A stretch of 41,856 nucleotides of DNA, taken from CAYJII01 sp964370225 (GTDB lineage Bacteria > Bacillota > Clostridia > Oscillospirales > Ruminococcaceae). Below the pieces are notes generated by a model. The model saw only the letters and a program-made list of their open reading frames with translations, did not search any database and was not told where the DNA came from. Where the stretch lies: the NCBI GenBank assembly GCA_964370225.1, contig CAYJII010000019.1, forward strand, positions 1 through 41,856. Direction: 5' to 3'. Positions 25,990-35,542 of this stretch are shown piece after piece (within the stretch, counting starts at the first letter, position 1; every line of letters begins with the position of its first letter). The translations under genes were made by a program, and so were the position numbers.

Positions 25990-27099
25990 TTATTTGTTAA
26001 AGTACTCGCTCACTTCGCCTAGTCTTTCGGGTACTTCAATTTTTTGTGGACATAGGCTCACACATGCACCGCAAGAAATACAGTTGTCACCGCGTTTATC
26101 TTCTTCAAGGCTATCATATGGCGCATTTCCAAAAATTTTAGCTTTATTGTATAGCGCAAAACATGCTGGAATATCCACTCCAACGGGACATGGCATACAG
26201 TATTTGCAGTCAGTGCAAGGAATGCTTTTTAGATTATCGAGGATATCCATAGCTTTTTCGATAACTGCTTTTTCATCATCACTTAATTTCACGCTTTCCT
26301 CACTCTCAAAAGTAGCAAGGTTATCAACCACTTGATCCATAGCGCTCATTCCACTTAGGATAAGCTTAACATTTGGAAGATTTGCAACAAATTTCATAGC
26401 CCAACTAGCACATGATTTTTCAGGCGCACTATCTTTTAGCAGATTTGCAACCTCAGGAGCAGGATTTGCAAGCATTCCTCCACGTACCGGTTCCATAACT
26501 ATAATTGGTACACCTGCATTTGTTGCAATATCATAAATTGTTTTGCCGTCATTTGCATTCCAGTCAGCGTAGTTAATTTGCAGTTGTACAAACTCCCAGT
26601 CATGCAAAGTTAGTACATCTTCAAGACATGATGGTTCATCATGAAAAGAAAAGCCGATATGACGAATTTTCCCCTCAGCTTTTTTCTCTTTTAGCCAATC
26701 GATTATGTTTAAATCTCTGATTAATTGCACTCTCTCTTTATTTAGTGCATGAGTTAAGTAATAATCTATATACTCTGTGTTAAGTCTCTTTAGATGGATA
26801 TCCAATATTCTATCTAAATCTTCGTATGATTTTATTTCCCACATAGGTAGTTTTGTAGCTATAAAATAGCTCTCTCTCGGATATTTTGCTAGCGCTTTCC
26901 CAAGGAACTCTTCTGATTTTTGCTCGTGATACACATATGCGGTATCAAAATAAGTTACTCCGCCCTCATATGATTTTTGAACAAGTGCACATGCTTCATC
27001 AAAATTAATTGTATCATCTTCATTTTTCGGCATTCTCATTGCACCAAAACCTAGCAGTGAGTGCTCTTTGTCTCCATCGTTAAAACTTCTGTTAATCAT
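25990..27099 (-). CDS. Aldo/keto reductase with C-terminal 4Fe-4S ferredoxin domain
   Basis: A 369-residue enzyme. The N-terminal AKR barrel keeps the tetrad: Asp in YFDTAYVYH, its Tyr, Lys in ATKLP and His in YLTHAL. The C-terminal ~75 residues have two iron-sulfur cysteine sets, CTDCKYCMPCP and CISCGACVSLCP. This layout is common in anaerobic Clostridia and suggests electron transfer between a cluster and NAD(P)H or another donor. Substrate unknown. ATG 27099 is used, with AAGGGG eight bases upstream. The upstream region has an unusual inverted repeat at 27167-27203. Confidence 0.88.
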   Translation of the reverse strand: MINRSFNDGDKEHSLLGFGAMRMPKNEDDTINFDEACALVQKSYEGGVTYFDTAYVYHEQKSEEFLGKALAKYPRESYFIATKLPMWEIKSYEDLDRILDIHLKRLNTEYIDYYLTHALNKERVQLIRDLNIIDWLKEKKAEGKIRHIGFSFHDEPSCLEDVLTLHDWEFVQLQINYADWNANDGKTIYDIATNAGVPIIVMEPVRGGMLANPAPEVANLLKDSAPEKSCASWAMKFVANLPNVKLILSGMSAMDQVVDNLATFESEESVKLSDDEKAVIEKAMDILDNLKSIPCTDCKYCMPCPVGVDIPACFALYNKAKIFGNAPYDSLEEDKRGDNCISCGACVSLCPQKIEVPERLGEVSEYFNK

Positions 27100-27166
27100 C
27101 AAATTACCCCTTTTCTTTTACAGTCCAAGCAGAATAGTCTGGGCTTGTCCTTCAGTAATGCTTTAA

Positions 27167-27203
27167 TAATGTTTCTCTCTCAAAACCAGAAAGAGAAACA
27201 TTA
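27167..27203. promoter_or_regulatory. Inverted repeat overlapping a -10 box upstream of the aldo/keto reductase
   Basis: Two 12-bp perfect arms (TAATGTTTCTCT and complement) are separated by 13 nt. A TATAAT on the minus strand at 27205-27200 overlaps the outer end of one arm, with no good -35 box. It may be an operator or an RNA hairpin at the 5' end of the message. Confidence 0.45.
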
Positions 27204-27332
27204 TACGTTGGACATATGCTCTGTTTTTAAATAGCAATACGACAAATATTCCAATTTTTTTATCCGTATTGCCACTTTAATATATGTTACCACTAAAATT
27301 AATTTGTGTCAAGCAAGCTTGAAACTACAATA

Positions 27333-27911
27333 TTATTTTTGTAGCACTAGTGGCTGAATTTGTATACCATCAAGCGCATTTTTTATAGCAAGCTCCGTCA
27401 TTGAAAAATCTGCGACAATCGACGTTGGCTTTAGCTTATAGTTATCTTGCGCATATGGTACGAAGTAGTAATTTTTATAGTTTTGCAATGTGCCAATGTT
27501 TTTAGCACTACCAGCAAGGGCATCGTTAGTAGAAACTGCAATTACAACAGGTCGTGAGTTTCGCAAATGCGATTTTACCGCCATTGTTGCAGTCGTATCT
27601 GTAATCGAGTTTGCAAGCTTTGCTATCGTGTTGCCCGTACATGGTGCTACTAGCATAATGTCCGTCAAATTCTGTGGACCGATAGGTTCTGCTTGCACGA
27701 TAGAGTTTATAATATCTCTGCCAGTAATTTGCTTTATCTTATCTATATGATCCTGAGCCTTTCCAAATTTTGTATCGAATTTAGTGGAGTTTTCCGACAT
27801 TATCGGAATGATATCGTATGTATCAGCTAACTTCTCCATCAAATTTATCGCAATATCAAACGTACAAAACGACGCTGTCACGCAAAAGCCCAATCTAATT
27901 TTATTCAACAC
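27333..27911 (-). CDS. dpaB: Dipicolinate synthase subunit B
   Basis: A 192-residue flavoprotein-like subunit of dipicolinate synthase, which makes the pyridine-2,6-dicarboxylate stored in spore cores. The N-terminus RLGFCVTASFCTFD, MLVAPCTGNTIAKLANSITDT and STNDALAGSAKNIG match SpoVFB/DpaB. The start is GTG 27911 or TTG 27908, since GAGGG lies just upstream. It overlaps dpaA by 11 nt. The gene marks the organism as endospore-forming. Confidence 0.95.
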   Translation of the reverse strand: MLNKIRLGFCVTASFCTFDIAINLMEKLADTYDIIPIMSENSTKFDTKFGKAQDHIDKIKQITGRDIINSIVQAEPIGPQNLTDIMLVAPCTGNTIAKLANSITDTTATMAVKSHLRNSRPVVIAVSTNDALAGSAKNIGTLQNYKNYYFVPYAQDNYKLKPTSIVADFSMTELAIKNALDGIQIQPLVLQK

Positions 27912-28788
27912 AATCCCTCATTTCGTCTATAATATTTGTGATGGTGTCAAATATAATCTCACCTGCTGAAATCGGTGCAACTTTCCCCGGTAATGACAGC
28001 GCCCAAATTACTTTTAGCCCCAGTTTTTTTGCACTAGCAAAGTCTATTCCACCAGGCTTTGATGCTAAATCTATAATAAGGCTCTCTTTTTTTACTCTTG
28101 AGAGCATGCTTTCGTCTAATATTTTAGCAGGTACTGTATTTATTATTGCATCGTACTGATGTATCTCTTTTGACATATTCTTTATCTTGATATCACTGCA
28201 TTTATCTATCTTCACCCACGCTAAGTCACTGCATTTTCTAGCACATACTGACACATCTGCACCTAATGACACTAGCGATGTTCTCAGCACTTTTGATATT
28301 CTCCCACCACCTATGATTAAAATTTTCATGCCATATATTGTGATCGGTAGCTCTTCTAGTATTATCCCGATTGTGCCTTCTGCTGTTGGGATTGCATTTA
28401 ATACCGCAAGCTCTTCCCTTTTTAGGTAATCGAAATATTTTATATTATTTTTCTCAAGTGTCTTTTCTAAATCCTCGCCTATTTTTCCAGCAAAAACTAC
28501 GGTTTCCTCATCGCATTTGCTCAAAACATCCTTTATCTTCACTTCATAATCGCATAATGGCGAGTTGATTATTTCCTTTTCCTTTAATGCAGGAATAGGA
28601 AGTATAACGAAATCAAAAATTATATCTAGCTCAGATAAATCTTTGACACGTCGTACTTTTTCGTTAAACTCTATATCATCAGAAAATGCAAGTGCATAGA
28701 CTTTTATGTATTTAGAAAACATGTTGGCTAAATGTACTTGTCTTAAATCCCCGCCCGCTATTAATATGCTTTTATTATTTCTTAACAT
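27901..28788 (-). CDS. dpaA: Dipicolinate synthase subunit A
   Basis: A 295-residue subunit with an N-terminal segment ILIAGGDLRQVHLANMFS and a Rossmann NAD(P)-binding motif ILIIGGGRISKVLRTSLVSLGADV. The C-terminal IIDLASKPGGIDFASAKKLG and ALSLPGKVAPISAGEII are typical of SpoVFA/DpaA. It acts in the mother cell during sporulation. ATG 28788 follows AGAGG. An upstream in-frame codon at 28806 is less well supported. A candidate mother-cell sigma promoter is at 28909-28934. Confidence 0.95.
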   Translation of the reverse strand: MLRNNKSILIAGGDLRQVHLANMFSKYIKVYALAFSDDIEFNEKVRRVKDLSELDIIFDFVILPIPALKEKEIINSPLCDYEVKIKDVLSKCDEETVVFAGKIGEDLEKTLEKNNIKYFDYLKREELAVLNAIPTAEGTIGIILEELPITIYGMKILIIGGGRISKVLRTSLVSLGADVSVCARKCSDLAWVKIDKCSDIKIKNMSKEIHQYDAIINTVPAKILDESMLSRVKKESLIIDLASKPGGIDFASAKKLGLKVIWALSLPGKVAPISAGEIIFDTITNIIDEMRDCVE

Positions 28789-28908
28789 ACAAAGCCTCTT
28801 TCTCAAGCAAAAAACATTTTAAAACAGTATAATTTCGACTTTGATAAACTATATTATACCTTTGCTTGTCGGTTAATTTTATAGTAATTATATTTGTTTT
28901 AACAATAC

Positions 28909-28934
28909 ATACTATGCAGTAAAAATTTATCTGT
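28909..28934 (-). promoter_or_regulatory. Candidate SigK/SigE-type promoter of dpaAB
   Basis: On the minus strand AC (28934-28933), 16 nt, then CATAGTAT (28916-28909). This fits the AC-N16-CATANNNT pattern of mother-cell sporulation sigma factors. The predicted leader is about 115 nt, which is long, so this remains a candidate. Confidence 0.35.
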
Positions 28935-28994
28935 TCACAGATTGCAGTTTTAGGCATACCTCTATATAGCTTTTCCACTTAGGTTTAAACAAAT

Positions 28995-29031
28995 AAAAAG
29001 AATGCAAAACTTCAAGTTTTGCATTCTTTTT
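28995..29031 (-). terminator. Terminator after the PHP gene
   Basis: An 18-bp perfect palindrome around a single central base (AAAAAGAATGCAAAACTT and its complement) with U-rich 3' sequence. It begins three bases after the stop of the PHP-domain gene and ends the valS-folC-PHP unit. Confidence 0.88.
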
Positions 29032-29033
29032 AT

Positions 29034-29705
29034 TTATAGTAATTTAACATTTTTATTTTTAATTTCTTTAATTATATCATCTATGCTATTAGCCTTGTAG
29101 CTTAAACCTACTCCTCCAAGCTTTGTCACTTCCACATTGTGCGCATCACTCCCACAAGTCATCGCCATATCAAGCTTTTGTGCGTATGCTCGTGCTTTTT
29201 CATTGAAGCTAGGATCAATATGCGAGTAGTTATCTACTTCAATTGCATCCACTAATTTCCCAAACAGCACGATGCTTGGTATGTAGTCCGCTTCTCTAAA
29301 CGGATGAGCATGTATAATATATCCGCCATTTTCATGCACAATATCGATAAAATCTTCTGCTGTATATCTATCCAAATTTTCGTACTTGAGCAAAAATCCC
29401 TTATCTAGCCCATATGCAAGCAAATCCGTGCCCATATACGTGCACTCAAACGCAAAAAAGACATCTATACCTATTCTATCTCCCTCAGCTTTTGCTTCTT
29501 CATACCCTTTCATAAAAGCATCAATACGCTTTTTCCACGACATATTCCGTCGAATGGCAGTGTTCCCATTAAAGAAATGGTCGCTGACAATAATGCCCGC
29601 ATAGCCTCGTTCCTTATACATTCTCACCATTTCTTTTCCAGTATTTAGCCCGCAAGCGCTACTTTGAGAAGTGTGCATATGCGTTTCATATTTATATATT
29701 CCCAT
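29034..29705 (-). CDS. PHP-domain phosphoesterase
   Basis: A 223-residue metal-dependent hydrolase of the PHP superfamily. Metal ligands appear in ETHMHTSQSS (His9, His11), VSDHFF, HAHPFRE and GSDAHN. It is close to YcdX/histidinol-phosphatase-like small PHP proteins, but no His biosynthesis genes lie nearby, so the substrate (phosphoester, nucleotide or other) is unknown. It starts one base after folC ends, so it is co-translated with folC. Confidence 0.85.
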   Translation of the reverse strand: MGIYKYETHMHTSQSSACGLNTGKEMVRMYKERGYAGIIVSDHFFNGNTAIRRNMSWKKRIDAFMKGYEEAKAEGDRIGIDVFFAFECTYMGTDLLAYGLDKGFLLKYENLDRYTAEDFIDIVHENGGYIIHAHPFREADYIPSIVLFGKLVDAIEVDNYSHIDPSFNEKARAYAQKLDMAMTCGSDAHNVEVTKLGGVGLSYKANSIDDIIKEIKNKNVKLL

Positions 29706-29706
29706 T

Positions 29707-31011
29707 TTATTTTATCTCCGTTAAATTTCTAATTATAACTTTGCGCATATCTCCAACCATGTATAGCGAACCACAGATAACTAGCATATCATTTTCATCC
29801 AATGCATTTTTTGCTAAATCATATGCAGTGTCAATATCATCAGAATAATCAGCATCACCTATAAATTTCTTTGCAGTCTCACATAAAAGTTTAGCTTCAA
29901 GTCCTCTTGGATTATTAACAGGCACACAGATAATTTTGTTCACTACATTGCAAATGCTTTTCAGTGATTTTTCATAATCCTTATCTGCAAGCATTCCCAT
30001 GATAACGACTTTTTTATCCGCTTTAATATGCTTAATACTATGCGCCAAACTCGAAACACCCTCATAGTTATGCGCACCATCAACAATAATAAGTGGTGTG
30101 TTTGATAATATCTCAAATCTAGCGATAAATCTAGTGTTTTTCAGCCCGTTTTTGATTGAATTTTCACTCACTTTATACCCTTGCGCACTAAGCTGTCGCA
30201 TAACTTCGATTGCTGTAACTGCGTTATACACATGGTGCTCAAGACCCATTGTAATCTCATATTCCTCACCAGAATATTTAAAGCTGTTGCCATCAATCCC
30301 ACTATGTGTTATTTCTACCGCATTTGCATTTGGTTTTATTAGTTGCGAGGCTGTTTTTGCGCATTTTTCGTATAGCACAGCCAAAGCGCTCTCGTCCTGT
30401 TTTGCATAGGTTACCACTGTGGTGTTTTGTTTTATTATACCTGCTTTTTCAGCAGCGATTTTTTCAATCGTATCGCCTAAAATGCTGATATGGTCCATCG
30501 AAATCGAGGTTATTACCCCGACTAGTGGCGTGTCAATGATATTCGTCGCATCATAATTGCCTCCAAGACCAACCTCCAAACAGACAATGTCGCAGTTATG
30601 CCTTTGAAAATACAAAAATGCAATCGTAGTTATCACTTCAAACTCCGTCACTATGTCGCCATCATCGTTCATTTTAGCTACGTGAGGTCTTATCATTTCC
30701 ACCAGTTGGATAAATTCCTCTTCGCTTATCATCTCTAAATTAATCTGAAATCGCTCTCTAAAATTTGATACGTATGGCGAAATGTACGTCCCTACCTTGT
30801 ACCCTTGCTCGCATAAGATGTTCGAGCACATCATAGTGGTAGTACCTTTCCCATTTGTACCAGCAACATGTATAAATTTTAGCTTTTTATGCGGGTTATC
30901 CAACATGTTCAAAAGCTTTTCTATCCTATCAAGACCCAGCACTGAACCGAATTTTCCAAATGAGTGGATATAGTCAACGGCGTCATCATAAGTAAAACAT
31001 AAGTTTTGCAT
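29707..31011 (-). CDS. folC: Folylpolyglutamate/dihydrofolate synthase FolC
   Basis: A 434-residue Mur-ligase-like ATP enzyme that adds glutamate to folates and may also make dihydrofolate. The P-loop is GTNGKGT at 51-57. CLEVGLGGNYDATNII, SMDHISILGDT, AAEKAGIIK and IIVDGAHNYEG are classic FolC motifs. The start has AGGAGG upstream. It lies between valS and the PHP gene on the same strand, with a hairpin at 31033-31065 in the valS-folC gap. Confidence 0.94.
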   Translation of the reverse strand: MQNLCFTYDDAVDYIHSFGKFGSVLGLDRIEKLLNMLDNPHKKLKFIHVAGTNGKGTTTMMCSNILCEQGYKVGTYISPYVSNFRERFQINLEMISEEEFIQLVEMIRPHVAKMNDDGDIVTEFEVITTIAFLYFQRHNCDIVCLEVGLGGNYDATNIIDTPLVGVITSISMDHISILGDTIEKIAAEKAGIIKQNTTVVTYAKQDESALAVLYEKCAKTASQLIKPNANAVEITHSGIDGNSFKYSGEEYEITMGLEHHVYNAVTAIEVMRQLSAQGYKVSENSIKNGLKNTRFIARFEILSNTPLIIVDGAHNYEGVSSLAHSIKHIKADKKVVIMGMLADKDYEKSLKSICNVVNKIICVPVNNPRGLEAKLLCETAKKFIGDADYSDDIDTAYDLAKNALDENDMLVICGSLYMVGDMRKVIIRNLTEIK

Positions 31012-31032
31012 TTTCGTCCTCCTATAATCGTT

Positions 31033-31065
31033 TTAAGGGTGCAGTTATACTAATTGCACCCTTAA
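31033..31065. terminator. Hairpin between valS and folC
   Basis: An 11-bp perfect stem (TTAAGGGTGCA and complement) with an 11-nt loop. The U-tract on the minus strand is short (TTAAAAC), so read-through into folC is likely and the element may only attenuate. Confidence 0.55.
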
Positions 31066-31070
31066 TCTTG

Positions 31071-33689
31071 TTATTTTAACGCATCAATACTTTCATTGAT
31101 TTTTTCTAGTTTAGTTATAGCTATTTGTAGTTTTTCTTTTTCTTGCGCTACTAATTTTTCAGGAGCTTTCATCACAAATTTTTCGTTATTTAGCTTTGAT
31201 GAAAGGAAATCGATATCTTTTTGACAAGCTGTTTTTTCTCTATCAAGTCTTTCAAGCTCTTTTTGCTTATCAACCAACTCACCCAGTGGGATATATATTT
31301 TCGCTGCAGAAGTTACCACAGTTATAGCATCTTCAATGTTATGTTCTGCTGCAATTATTACTTCACTACACGATGCGAGTCGCTCAAAATAGCCTGTTCC
31401 TTGCTCAAAAATCTCAGCATTTTCAGTTTCTACATAAATGCTTGTTTTTCTGCTTGGTGGAATATTTCTTTGTGCTCTTAAATTTCTTATCCCTTTTATA
31501 GATTCTTTAATCATCTCAAAACTTTTCAGTTCAGCAGCAAAGTTTAATGTTTCATCGTACTGAGGGAAAGTTGCTGTCATTATAGTCTCACTTACATTCG
31601 GTAGTGATTGCCAAATTTCCTCTGTGATAAATGGCATGAACGGGTGCAAAAGTTTTACTACATTTGTAATGATGTATAGCAGCACTTTTTGCGCATTTTG
31701 TGCAGTCTCTCCACCTTTTGCAATACGTGATTTTGTAATCTCAATATACCAGTCGCATAAATCGTCCCAGATAAAGTCATATACTTTTACAGACGCTACA
31801 CCAAGCTCAAACTTATCTAAGTTTTCGCCTACTTCTTTTGCTACTGTATTGCATTTTGTGATTATCCATTTGTCCTCAAGCGTTAATGTCTTCGATAAGT
31901 CGCCACCAACAAATCCCTCAGGCAAATTCATAAGAATATATCTTGTTGCATTCCAAAGCTTGTTTGCAAAATTCCTTGCTGCTTTAACTTTTTCATCAGA
32001 AAATCTCATGTCATTCCCTGGTGAATTCCCGCTAGCTAGCATATATCTTAGCGCATCTGCACCATACTGCTCGATAATCTCAAGCGGATCGATACCATTT
32101 CCAAGTGATTTAGACATTTTCAAGCCGTTTTCATCCCTAACAATCCCATGCATAAACACAGTATCAAAAGGAACTACACCTGTTTGCTCGATAGCAGAAA
32201 ACATCATTCTTGCTACCCAGAAAAATATGATATCATACCCTGTTACTAATGTGTTAGTTGGATAAAAATATTCAAGTTCAGGTGTTTTATCAGGCCAACC
32301 CAACGTGGAAAAAGGCCAAAGTGCCGAGCTAAACCATGTATCAAGTGTGTCGTTATCTTGAACTACAGCAGCATTACATTTTGGACAAGTGCAAACTTCT
32401 TCCTCACTAACGATGATATCATTACAAGTATTGCAGTAGTACGCAGGTATTCTATGTCCCCACCAAAGCTGTCTTGATATACACCAGTCTCTGATATTTT
32501 CCATCCAGTTGAAATATGTTTTCTCAAATCTTTGTGGTATAAATTTAGTTTCGCCTTCTTGCACCGCTTTTATAGCTGGTGCTGCTAAATCTTCCATTTT
32601 TACAAACCACTGTAGCGATACTCTTGGCTCAACTACAGTCGAACAACGGTAACATGTCCCAACATTGTGCACATGCTCCTCAATTTTCACTAAAAAGCCC
32701 TCTGCTTCAAGGTCTTTTACAATTTGTTTTCTCGCATCATATCTTGATAATCCTTCATATTTACCACCATTTGCGTTAATTTGAGCATCATCTTCCATCA
32801 CGTTGATTATCGGCAAATCATGTCTTAGCCCTACTTCAAAGTCGTTAGGGTCATGTGCAGGTGTAATTTTCACTACGCCTGTTCCAAAGTCCATATCAAC
32901 ATAATCATCTGCGATAACTGGAATTTCTCTGCCTACTAATGGCAAAGTAACAGTTTTACCGATTAGGTCTTTATAGCGCTCATCGTTTGGATTAACTGCA
33001 ATCGCCGTGTCACCAAGCATAGTCTCTGGGCGAGTAGTTGCTAATGTTAACCAAGCACTACCATCTGTAACAGGATAGCGAATGTGCCAGAAATTGCCTT
33101 GTTTTTCCTCGAACTCTACTTCTGCATCAGAAATTGAAGTCAAGCAAGTCGGACACCAGTTAATAATGCGCTCACCACGGTAGATAAGCCCTTTATTATA
33201 TAGGTTTACGAAAACTTTTTTAACTGCTTTTGAGCAACCTTCGTCCATAGTAAAACGTTCGCGCTCCCAGTCACATGATGCTCCTAGCTTTTTTAGTTGT
33301 TCTACTATGCGCCCACCATACTGTGCTTTCCAGTCCCATGCGCGCTCCAAAAATTTATCTCTCCCTAAATCGTCTTTTGTAACGCCTTCTTCTTTCATCG
33401 CTTCAACAATTTTTGCCTCAGTAGCGATTGACGCATGGTCAGTCCCAGGCATCCAAAGTGCACTATATCCACTCATACGTTTATGTCGTATCAGTATATC
33501 CTGCAAAGTATTATCTAGCGCATGTCCCATATGCAGTTGTCCCGTGATATTTGGCGGTGGAATAACTATTGTATACGGATTTTTATTTTCATCCACTTCA
33601 GCGTGAAAGTAATTTCCGTCTTCCCAAAATTTATATATTCTATCCTCAAAATCTTTAGGAGAATAAACCTTTTCCATCTCTTTTTTCAT
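31071..33689 (-). CDS. valS: Valine--tRNA ligase
   Basis: An 872-residue class Ia synthetase that charges tRNA-Val. The HIGH-type motif is HMGH at 53-56 and KMSKS is intact. The editing domain TTRPETMLGDTA is present, with four-Cys zinc-like elements around CRYCSTV-type and CNTCNDIIVSEEEVCTCPKC regions and a C-terminal coiled coil (LDREKTACQKDIDFLSSKL) typical of ValS. ATG 33689 follows AAGGAG. No T-box leader is present: only about 50 nt separate the promoter and start. Confidence 0.97.
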   Translation of the reverse strand: MKKEMEKVYSPKDFEDRIYKFWEDGNYFHAEVDENKNPYTIVIPPPNITGQLHMGHALDNTLQDILIRHKRMSGYSALWMPGTDHASIATEAKIVEAMKEEGVTKDDLGRDKFLERAWDWKAQYGGRIVEQLKKLGASCDWERERFTMDEGCSKAVKKVFVNLYNKGLIYRGERIINWCPTCLTSISDAEVEFEEKQGNFWHIRYPVTDGSAWLTLATTRPETMLGDTAIAVNPNDERYKDLIGKTVTLPLVGREIPVIADDYVDMDFGTGVVKITPAHDPNDFEVGLRHDLPIINVMEDDAQINANGGKYEGLSRYDARKQIVKDLEAEGFLVKIEEHVHNVGTCYRCSTVVEPRVSLQWFVKMEDLAAPAIKAVQEGETKFIPQRFEKTYFNWMENIRDWCISRQLWWGHRIPAYYCNTCNDIIVSEEEVCTCPKCNAAVVQDNDTLDTWFSSALWPFSTLGWPDKTPELEYFYPTNTLVTGYDIIFFWVARMMFSAIEQTGVVPFDTVFMHGIVRDENGLKMSKSLGNGIDPLEIIEQYGADALRYMLASGNSPGNDMRFSDEKVKAARNFANKLWNATRYILMNLPEGFVGGDLSKTLTLEDKWIITKCNTVAKEVGENLDKFELGVASVKVYDFIWDDLCDWYIEITKSRIAKGGETAQNAQKVLLYIITNVVKLLHPFMPFITEEIWQSLPNVSETIMTATFPQYDETLNFAAELKSFEMIKESIKGIRNLRAQRNIPPSRKTSIYVETENAEIFEQGTGYFERLASCSEVIIAAEHNIEDAITVVTSAAKIYIPLGELVDKQKELERLDREKTACQKDIDFLSSKLNNEKFVMKAPEKLVAQEKEKLQIAITKLEKINESIDALK

Positions 33690-33744
33690 AAAATGCTCCT
33701 TAGTTCTGCCCCAACATGGTGACAGCTTTATATATTTGTTTACC

Positions 33745-33773
33745 ATTATACAAAATTATGTCTCTTAATGCAA
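33745..33773 (-). promoter_or_regulatory. Promoter of valS-folC-PHP
   Basis: On the minus strand TTGCAT (33773-33768), a 17-nt spacer and TATAAT (33750-33745). The -35 box directly abuts the rqcH stop codon. Confidence 0.75.
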
Positions 33774-35528
33774 TTATTTTACCAAAAGTTTGTTTATTTC
33801 ATCCACATTAGGTGTGACATAACAGGTGTAGTAATTATCAAAAATCACCATGCCCGGCTTTGCACCATTTGGTTTTTTTACATTTTTGACATATGTGTAG
33901 TCTACCGGTACTTGCGCTGAACTCTGTGATTTTGAGTTGTATGCTGCTATCATCGCAGCTTGTTCAATCGCCCTATCGGAAATTTCCTTTTTATCCGAAA
34001 CTATGATAACATGCGAGCCCGCTTGCCCCTGTGTATGAAGCCACATATCATAGTTTTTTGCATCTCTTAATGTAAGCTTATCGTTTTGTATATTGTTTCT
34101 TCCGCATAAAATAGTAAATCCGTCGTCTGATTTATATTTAATTGGAGGCAATGGTTTTAGCAGTTTGTGCGTCTTTTTATTATGCTTTAAGTACCCCTGT
34201 TCAATAAGCTCCAACCTAATTTCAAGCAAATCGCTCTCTCCGTTTATCCTAGTCAACGCATCAAACACACTATCTAAATAAACTAGCTCCTCTTCACCTC
34301 TTTGAATTAGGTCGATTAGCTTTTCTTCCGCAGTTTTCGCTTTTCTATACTCAGTGTAATATTTCTGTGCATTTTGCGCAGGTGTAAGCATTATATCTAG
34401 TGGTATTATCACTTTTTTATACTCAGGGTCGTAATAATTATCTAACTCAATCTTTTTATCACCCTTATTTATTGCAAATAAATTTGAGTTGAGCAGATCC
34501 CCATACATTTTATACAGGTCGCGATTTTTCGACTCAGCTAGCTCACTTTTTTGTACGATAAGTTTTCTTTGTACCCTATCATTTAAGTTTACTATAAGTT
34601 TTAGTAAATCATTTGAGCGCTGTTTCACCCTAATTACTCGATCTTTTTCCGAATAATAGGCATCAAGAAGTTCGCTAGCACTTTCGTACTGAGTTTTTCC
34701 TAAATATGAACCGTACTGCTCTAAATCCGTGAAGTAAAAATTCTTCGGCTTATCTTTTTCTAGCAATATCGTGAAATTGTAGTCGTCGTTCTCAATTTTG
34801 CGACCTAGCATTTGGATATACTCAAACATTCGCTCGTATCTAAAATTTGAAACGTCGTTTTTCATAAGGTCAAGTCCGCCTGTCGCATAATGCGCAATCT
34901 CTCTTGCTAGTAGCGGAGATACTCCTTGGAACACAGAAACTATTGATTTGGCGAAATCTTGGTTTTTGCCATCGATAAAGATTTTTTTGACTTCCTCTTT
35001 GTCGAAGTCAAAAAAATTGACTTTATCCTGCATAGGAGGCAGTGTATAAGTAATGCCTGGCAAAATGCTTCTTACCGAGGACATATCCTCAGTAATGCGC
35101 TTAATTGAATCGATAATTTTGCCATTTTGATTAACTACTATTATGTTTGAGTGTCTTCCCATGATTTCTAATATTATCGTGATTATGACAAAATCTCCGA
35201 GTTCATTAACTGTCTCAAAATCAAAATATATTATTCTATCAAGTCCCTCTTGACGTATGTTCACCAGTCTTGCAGTGCTCAAATGTTTTCTTAAAAGCAT
35301 GCAAAACATCGGGGGCGCTTTAGGGTTTTCTAGCGCAATATTAGTAAAATGTGCTCGGGGATTGTTGGCATTTGCTGTCAGCAACAGCTTTGCACTCATT
35401 CCTTTTCCACGCAAATTTATTACAATCTCATCTTTTGAGGGCTGATGTATTTTATCGACACGCGCATTTTGTGCTATGCTTAGCAATTCTTTTTTTACCA
35501 CATGTAAAAACAAACCGTCTAACGCCAA
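33774..35528 (-). CDS. rqcH: NFACT-family ribosome quality-control protein RqcH
   Basis: A 584-residue homolog of Rqc2/RqcH, which binds stalled 50S subunits and directs C-terminal alanine tailing. Asp97-Arg98 in EGLDRIIYF match the DR pair essential for tailing in Bacillus subtilis RqcH. An NFACT-N domain, helix-hairpin-helix and coiled-coil middle (IVNLNDRVQRKLIVQKSELA, about 310-335) lead to an NFACT-R domain with DAKNYDMWLHTQGQAGSHVI. The start is TTG 35528 with GAGG upstream. An older annotation would be fibronectin-binding protein. Confidence 0.94.
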   Translation of the reverse strand: MALDGLFLHVVKKELLSIAQNARVDKIHQPSKDEIVINLRGKGMSAKLLLTANANNPRAHFTNIALENPKAPPMFCMLLRKHLSTARLVNIRQEGLDRIIYFDFETVNELGDFVIITIILEIMGRHSNIIVVNQNGKIIDSIKRITEDMSSVRSILPGITYTLPPMQDKVNFFDFDKEEVKKIFIDGKNQDFAKSIVSVFQGVSPLLAREIAHYATGGLDLMKNDVSNFRYERMFEYIQMLGRKIENDDYNFTILLEKDKPKNFYFTDLEQYGSYLGKTQYESASELLDAYYSEKDRVIRVKQRSNDLLKLIVNLNDRVQRKLIVQKSELAESKNRDLYKMYGDLLNSNLFAINKGDKKIELDNYYDPEYKKVIIPLDIMLTPAQNAQKYYTEYRKAKTAEEKLIDLIQRGEEELVYLDSVFDALTRINGESDLLEIRLELIEQGYLKHNKKTHKLLKPLPPIKYKSDDGFTILCGRNNIQNDKLTLRDAKNYDMWLHTQGQAGSHVIIVSDKKEISDRAIEQAAMIAAYNSKSQSSAQVPVDYTYVKNVKKPNGAKPGMVIFDNYYTCYVTPNVDEINKLLVK

Positions 35529-35542
35529 TTTTCCTCACCGTA

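Noticed and set aside
31624..32265. Plus-strand frame of 213 codons inside valS
   Set aside because: Antisense shadow of a highly conserved gene, with no ribosome site.
33690..33773. T-box riboswitch before valS
   Set aside because: Only about 50 nt lie between the promoter and the start, with no T-box sequence or antiterminator.
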